Shown piece after piece: positions 59,944 to 64,000 of a DNA stretch of 64,000 nt. Below the pieces are notes generated by a model, which had not been told where the DNA came from, did not search any database, and was given only the letters and a program-made list of their open reading frames with translations. Every line of letters begins with the position of its first letter. Position 1 is the stretch's first letter. The stretch comes from RBG-16-66-20 sp035308765. Lineage in GTDB: Bacteria; Pseudomonadota; Gammaproteobacteria; Burkholderiales; SG8-39. Both the position numbers and the translations under genes were made by a program. The stretch is taken from the NCBI GenBank assembly GCA_035308765.1, contig DATGGA010000027.1:22670-86669 (forward strand). Reading direction: 5' to 3'.

Positions 59944-61104
59944 TCATTCCGCCCGCGCCTGGGGCTTGGGCCGGCGCCCGACGGTGATCTCGAGCTCCAT
60001 GTCCTGGCCCTTGCGCTTCAGTTTCAGCCTGGCGGCGTTTCCCGGCGCGATGCCGGTCACCTGAGTGAGCACGCCCTGCGGATCTACGACCGCTTTGCCG
60101 TTGATCGCGACCAGTACGTCGCCCGGCTTGGCGCCCGCCTTGTCCGCCGGGCCGCCCGCAAGCACGCCGTTGATGATCGCGCCTTCCAGTGTCCCAAGCT
60201 TGAAGGATTCGGCGAGCGCGGGCGTGAGCGACTGCAATTCGACGCCGATCCAGCCGCGAGTCACTGCGCCGGACTTGATGATCTGCTCCATGACCATTTT
60301 CGCCGTCGATACCGGCGTCGCGAAGCCGATGCCGATCGAGCCGCCGGTCTGCGACAGGATCGCGCTGTTGATCCCGATCAGGTTGCCGCGCGCGTCGATG
60401 AGCGCGCCGCCCGAATTGCCCTGGTTGATGGGGGCGTCGGTTTGAATGAAATTTTCGAAAGTGTTGATGCCGAGTCCGCTGCGGCCCAGCGCGGACACGA
60501 TCCCCGAGGTGACGGTCTGGCCGACGCCGAACGGATTGCCGATCGCCAGCACGATGTCGCCCACGCGCAGGGCATCCGACGAACCGAAGGTGATGGCCGG
60601 CAGGTCCTTGGCTTCGACGCGCAGCACAGCGAGGTCGGTGTCCGGGTCGCTGCCCACGATCTTGGCCAGCAGTTTCTTGCCGTCCGGAAACGCGATTTCG
60701 ATCTCGTCGGCGGCAACCACGACGTGGTTGTTGGTGAGGATGTAGCCTGCCGGGTTCACGATCACGCCCGATCCGAGGCTGGTCGCCTTCTGCGTGTCGC
60801 CGCCAAGCTGGTCGCCGAAGAAGCGCCGGAACAGGGGATCGTCCGGCATCGGGTTGCGCGTCACGCGCACTTCCTTCGAGGTGGAGATATTCACCACCGC
60901 GGGCGCGGCCTTGCGCACCGCTTCGTTGTAGGAATCCGCGCGCGGCCCGCCGCCCTGCTGCGCATCCTGCTGCAGGAAAGAGACGCGCGGCGATTCCGGG
61001 CCCGGGCGTGAGGGCAGCCATTCGGGTTTCAGGGTGGAGACCACGAACAGCAGCGCAAGGCAGATCGTGGCGGTCTGCGAAAAGATGATCCAGAGGCGGT
61101 ACAT
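59944..61104 (-). CDS. degS: Membrane-anchored serine protease of the HtrA family (DegS/AlgW type)
   Basis: A 386-residue S1C protease with an N-terminal membrane anchor ('LWIIFSQTATICLALLFVV') and a single C-terminal PDZ domain, the DegS/AlgW plan rather than the two-PDZ DegP plan. The catalytic triad is visible: His in 'LTNNHVVVAAD', Asp in 'DPDTDLAVLRV' and Ser in 'NQGNSGGALID'. DegS-type proteases start the RseA-sigma-E envelope stress cascade. I chose the ATG at 61104; a TTG at 61176 is in frame but would extend into the petA promoter region. The next gene on this strand, livJ-like, follows after 72 bases. Confidence 0.9.
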   Translation of the reverse strand: MYRLWIIFSQTATICLALLFVVSTLKPEWLPSRPGPESPRVSFLQQDAQQGGGPRADSYNEAVRKAAPAVVNISTSKEVRVTRNPMPDDPLFRRFFGDQLGGDTQKATSLGSGVIVNPAGYILTNNHVVVAADEIEIAFPDGKKLLAKIVGSDPDTDLAVLRVEAKDLPAITFGSSDALRVGDIVLAIGNPFGVGQTVTSGIVSALGRSGLGINTFENFIQTDAPINQGNSGGALIDARGNLIGINSAILSQTGGSIGIGFATPVSTAKMVMEQIIKSGAVTRGWIGVELQSLTPALAESFKLGTLEGAIINGVLAGGPADKAGAKPGDVLVAINGKAVVDPQGVLTQVTGIAPGNAARLKLKRKGQDMELEITVGRRPKPQARAE

Positions 61105-61162
61105 GTAGCTGTCCAATTTACCATGTTTAGCCTTTTGTTTTAACCACTTAGGGGCGAAATCG

Positions 61163-61191
61163 TGGACATTCCGCAAGCGGAACGCTAAAAT
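61163..61191 (+). promoter_or_regulatory. Sigma-70 promoter of the pet operon
   Basis: TGGACA (61163-61168) and TAAAAT (61186-61191) separated by 17 bases match the -35/-10 consensus at five positions each. The transcript would start near 61198, with a leader of about 55 bases before petA. Confidence 0.65.
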
Positions 61192-61253
61192 CGCGGCTGC
61201 CTCTGAATTGACTCCAGAACACCTCCTTCTTCTCTTTCCCGTCCAGAGTCCAA

Positions 61254-61844
61254 ATGAGCGAAAAAAAGATCGACCACACGCGGCGCAATCTGATCGTCGC
61301 CACGAGCGCCGTCAGCGCCGCGGCGGGAGTAGGGGTAGCGGTGCCGTTTGCCCTGAGCTGGTGGCCCTCGGAACGCGCCAAGGCGGCCGGCGCGCCGATC
61401 GAGGCGGACATCTCCGGCATCGAGCCGGGAGAGATGAAGGTGGTCGAGTGGCGCGGCAAGCCGGTGTGGATCATGCGCCGGACCAAGGAAATGCTGGAGG
61501 CGATCGCCAGCGATAACCCCAGGGTCTCCGATCCGAAGTCGGAGGTGGACCAGCAGCCCGATTACGCGAAAAACGAATTCCGCTCGATCAAGCCCGAGTT
61601 CCTGGTGCTGGTCGGCATCTGCACCCACTTGGGATGTTCGCCGCAGCCGAAGCCCGCGGACGACAAAGGCGAGATGGGCAGCGACTGGTCGGGCGGCTTC
61701 CTCTGCCCCTGCCACGGCTCCAAATTCGACCTCGCCGGCCGCGTGTTCAAGGGATCCCCGGCGCCGATCAATCTCGAAGTGCCGCCGTATGCCTATCTCT
61801 CGGACAGCAAGCTGCTCATTGGCGACGACAAGAAGGGGGCGTAG
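61254..61844 (+). CDS. petA: Ubiquinol-cytochrome c reductase, Rieske iron-sulfur subunit
   Basis: A 196-residue Rieske protein. A twin-arginine motif ('TRRNLIVATS') precedes the hydrophobic anchor helix, so export is probably Tat-dependent. The 2Fe-2S ligands are in 'CTHLGCSP' and 'CPCHGSKFD'. It transfers electrons from ubiquinol to cytochrome c1. It lies 3 bases upstream of petB. Confidence 0.96.
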   Translation: MSEKKIDHTRRNLIVATSAVSAAAGVGVAVPFALSWWPSERAKAAGAPIEADISGIEPGEMKVVEWRGKPVWIMRRTKEMLEAIASDNPRVSDPKSEVDQQPDYAKNEFRSIKPEFLVLVGICTHLGCSPQPKPADDKGEMGSDWSGGFLCPCHGSKFDLAGRVFKGSPAPINLEVPPYAYLSDSKLLIGDDKKGA

Positions 61845-61847
61845 GAC

Positions 61848-63122
61848 ATGGCCAGCCGTCTGATGGCGCTGTGGGACTGGTTCGACGCGAGGATGCCCTC
61901 GGTCGGCGAAGAATATCGCAAGCACATGTCGGAGTATTACGCGCCGAAAAACTTCAACTTCTGGTACTTCTTCGGCGCTTTGTCGATCCTGGTGCTCGCG
62001 ATCCAGATCGTCTCGGGCATCTTCCTGACGATGAACTACAAGCCCGACGCCGGGCTCGCCTTCGGCTCGGTCGAGTACATCATGCGCGACGTCGCCGGCG
62101 GCTGGGTGATCCGCTATATCCACTCGACCGGCGCCTCGGCTTTCTTCATCGTGGTCTACCTGCACATGTTCCGCGGGCTGCTCTACGGTTCCTTCAAGCA
62201 GCCGCGGGAACTGGTGTGGATCTTCGGCGTGCTGATTTACCTCACGCTGATGGCCGAGGCATTCTTCGGCTACCTGCTGCCCTGGGGCCAGATGTCCTAC
62301 TGGGGCGCGCAAGTGATCGTGAACCTGTTCGGCACCATCCCGTTCATCGGACCGGACCTGTCGCTCTGGATCCGCGGCGACTACGTGGTGGGGGACGCGA
62401 CGCTGAACCGCTTTTTCGCGCTGCACGTGATCGCGGTGCCGCTGGTGCTGCTGGGCCTGGTCGCGGCGCACATCCTCGCGCTGCACGACGTCGGCTCGAA
62501 CAACCCGGACGGCGTCGAGATCAAGAAGAAGAAAGGCTCCGACGGGCATCCGCTGGACGGCATTCCGTTCCATCCGTACTACACGGTGAAGGACTTCGCG
62601 GGCGCGGTCCTGTTCCTGATGCTGTTCTGCGCCGCGCTGTTTTTCATCCCGGAGATGGGCGGCTACTTCCTCGAAGCCAACAACTTCATCCCGGCCGACG
62701 CGCTGAAGACCCCGCAGCACATCGCGCCGGTTTGGTATTTCACGCCCTACTACTCGATCCTGCGCGCGGTGCCGCCGCTGTTCAATTCCCAGTTCCCCGG
62801 CGTGATGGCGATGGGGATCGCGACGCTGATCCTGTTTTTCCTGCCATGGCTGGATCGCAGCCCGGTAAAGTCGATCCGCTACCGCGGCACGCTTTACAAG
62901 AGCGCGCTCGCGATCTTCGTCGTCACCTTCCTGGTGCTGGGCTACCTCGGCACCGAGCCGGTGACGGTATGGGGCCAGGCCGGCGCCCTGTTCGGCCACG
63001 CCGACCGGGCCACCATCACGGCGCGCTTCCTTTCGGCGATCTATTTCGCGTTCTTCTTCCTGATGCCGTGGTACACGGCGAAGGACAAGACCCTGCCGGT
63101 GCCGGAACGGGTGACGATGTGA
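61848..63122 (+). CDS. petB: Ubiquinol-cytochrome c reductase, cytochrome b subunit
   Basis: A 424-residue cytochrome b with eight predicted transmembrane helices. Haem-ligand histidine pairs lie in the helices around 'RYIHSTGASAFFIVVYLHMF' and 'FFALHVIAVPLVLLGLVAAH'. The Qo-site motif appears as 'PVWYFTPYYSILRAVP' (PEWY-like, with V in place of E). Length is in the range of fused proteobacterial cytochrome b. petC follows after 8 bases. Confidence 0.96.
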   Translation: MASRLMALWDWFDARMPSVGEEYRKHMSEYYAPKNFNFWYFFGALSILVLAIQIVSGIFLTMNYKPDAGLAFGSVEYIMRDVAGGWVIRYIHSTGASAFFIVVYLHMFRGLLYGSFKQPRELVWIFGVLIYLTLMAEAFFGYLLPWGQMSYWGAQVIVNLFGTIPFIGPDLSLWIRGDYVVGDATLNRFFALHVIAVPLVLLGLVAAHILALHDVGSNNPDGVEIKKKKGSDGHPLDGIPFHPYYTVKDFAGAVLFLMLFCAALFFIPEMGGYFLEANNFIPADALKTPQHIAPVWYFTPYYSILRAVPPLFNSQFPGVMAMGIATLILFFLPWLDRSPVKSIRYRGTLYKSALAIFVVTFLVLGYLGTEPVTVWGQAGALFGHADRATITARFLSAIYFAFFFLMPWYTAKDKTLPVPERVTM

Positions 63123-63130
63123 GGCGCGCC

Positions 63131-63853
63131 ATGAAAAAAATGCTGCTGGTTCTCGTCATGGCGCCCGCGCTTTCCTGGGCGTCGGAAGAAGGCTACCGCC
63201 TGGATACCGCGCCGATCGACCCCAAGGACCTGCTCAGCCTGCAGTCGGGCGCGCGTACCTTCGTCAACTACTGCCTCAACTGCCATGGCGCGCAGTTCAT
63301 GCGCTACAACCGGCTTACCGACCTCGGCCTCACCGAGGCGCAGATCCGCGACAGCTTGATCTTCACCGACGCCAAGGTCGGCGACACGATGAAGGTCGCG
63401 CTCACGCCCAAGGACGGCAAGGCGATGTTCGGCGTCGCGCCGCCGGACCTCACGCTGGTCGGCCGCTCGCGCGGCGCCGACTGGCTCTACACCTACCTGC
63501 GCACTTTCTATCGCGATCCCAAGACCCTCACTGGCTGGAACAACGCGGTTTATCCGGCGGTGGCGATGCCGGACCCGCTCTGGTCGCTGCAGGGCGAGCG
63601 TTCGCTGGAGGTGGTCGAGAACGAAGAGCGCCACGGCGCGCCGGAATACAAGTGGACGCAGCTCTCGCCCGGCACCCAGGACGAGGTGCAGTACGACACC
63701 ACGGTGCGGGATCTCGTGAATTTCATCGTCTACATGGGCGAGCCGGCGGCCATCAGCCGCAAACGCTACGGCATCGCGGTTCTGTTCGCGCTTGGCGTGC
63801 TGTTCATCTTCGCCTATGCGCTGAAGAAGGAATATTGGAAGGACGTGCACTAG
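63131..63853 (+). CDS. petC: Ubiquinol-cytochrome c reductase, cytochrome c1 subunit
   Basis: A 240-residue cytochrome c1. A Sec signal peptide ('MKKMLLVLVMAPALSWA') precedes the haem motif 'CLNCH'. The distal Met ligand is probably in 'VAMPDPLW'. A C-terminal membrane anchor ('YGIAVLFALGVLFIFAYALK') is present. The ATG at 63131 is preceded by a short gap after petB; a longer open frame through petB is out of frame and not coding. Confidence 0.96.
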   Translation: MKKMLLVLVMAPALSWASEEGYRLDTAPIDPKDLLSLQSGARTFVNYCLNCHGAQFMRYNRLTDLGLTEAQIRDSLIFTDAKVGDTMKVALTPKDGKAMFGVAPPDLTLVGRSRGADWLYTYLRTFYRDPKTLTGWNNAVYPAVAMPDPLWSLQGERSLEVVENEERHGAPEYKWTQLSPGTQDEVQYDTTVRDLVNFIVYMGEPAAISRKRYGIAVLFALGVLFIFAYALKKEYWKDVH

Positions 63854-63871
63854 CCCTGCCCCCGAATAAAC

Positions 63872-63898
63872 AAAAGCCGGGCACCACCCGGCTTTTTT
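63872..63898 (+). terminator. Intrinsic terminator of the pet operon
   Basis: A 10-bp perfect stem (63872-63881 with 63887-63896), a 5-base loop and a run of six T (63893-63898). It lies 18 bases after the petC stop and separates petABC from sspA. The matching A-run on the left arm makes it bidirectional in form. Confidence 0.92.
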
Positions 63899-63920
63899 CT
63901 CTGCCTAGGAACCCCGCGTC

Positions 63921-64000
63921 ATGATGCAACTGTATTCAGGCACCACCTGTCCGTTCAGCCACCGCTGCCGCTTCGTGCTCTACGAAAAGGGCATGGATTT
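63921..64000 (+). CDS. sspA: Stringent starvation protein A, N-terminal part (runs off the window)
   Basis: The first 26 residues, with 'LYSGTTCPFSHRCR' and 'EKGMDF', match the glutathione-S-transferase-like N-terminus of SspA, an RNA-polymerase-associated stress regulator. Start at 63921 or the second ATG at 63924. The position after petABC is conserved in betaproteobacteria. The gene continues beyond base 64000. Confidence 0.92.
   Translation, partial: MMQLYSGTTCPFSHRCRFVLYEKGMD

Noticed and set aside
61185..62999. 604-codon minus-strand frame opposite petA/petB
   Set aside because: Shadow of two highly conserved genes.
61634..63130. Upstream extension of the petC frame across petB
   Set aside because: The signal peptide and haem motif place the start at 63131.

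Overview
The window looks like a chromosomal segment of a high-GC betaproteobacterium. Several neighbourhoods typical of that class occur together: rpoN-ptsN-hprK-rapZ, lptB-lptA-lptC-kdsC-kdsD, a complete mla operon that includes mlaA, murA-hisGDCBHAFIE-hinT-tatABC, and petABC followed by sspA. I see no rRNA, tRNA, insertion sequence, phage or CRISPR array. Coding density is very high, most operon joints are 1-30 base overlaps, and no gene-free stretch exceeds about 150 bases.

Layout. 1-1598: C-terminal part of an AsmA-like protein. 1595-6719 (minus): a dipeptide/oligopeptide ABC importer (two permeases, two ATPases) with an M20 amidohydrolase inside the operon and no substrate-binding protein. 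6789-7793 (plus): mutY. 7779-15470 (minus): a LON-domain protein, rapZ, hprK, ptsN, rpoN, the LPS-transport genes lptB/A/C, and the Kdo-pathway genes kdsC/kdsD. 15509-19377 (plus): a Kef-type antiporter and an unknown polytopic membrane protein.

19424-38614 is the most interesting part. It holds an MSHA-type type IV pilus assembly system (MshM-, MshL-, MshN-, MshE-, MshG-, MshI/GspL-, MshJ- and MshK-like proteins) with unusual minor-pilin-like proteins and a separate major-pilin candidate. The cluster is bracketed by a membrane histidine kinase (21792-23513) and a sigma-54 activator response regulator (36451-37884). An ABC permease lies beside the kinase and a lone ABC ATPase beside the regulator. 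The pilin gene at 19424-20092 has a good -24/-12 (sigma-54) promoter, so a PilSR-like circuit is plausible: kinase, then regulator, then RpoN (also encoded in the window), then pilin.

38661-45863 (plus): the mlaFEDACB outer-membrane lipid-asymmetry system, a YadGH-like ABC exporter, a BolA/IbaG protein and murA. 45883-54327 (plus): a complete histidine biosynthesis operon from hisG to hisE, hinT, the Tat translocase, and a small basic protein of unknown role. 54333-59871 (minus): a branched-chain amino acid type (Liv/HAAT) ABC importer with an alpha/beta hydrolase as last gene. 59944-61104 (minus): a membrane-anchored DegS/AlgW-type protease. 61254-63853 (plus): the cytochrome bc1 complex petABC, ending at a strong terminator. 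63921 to the end: the start of sspA. The Rieske subunit has a twin-arginine motif and would be a natural client of the TatABC encoded here.
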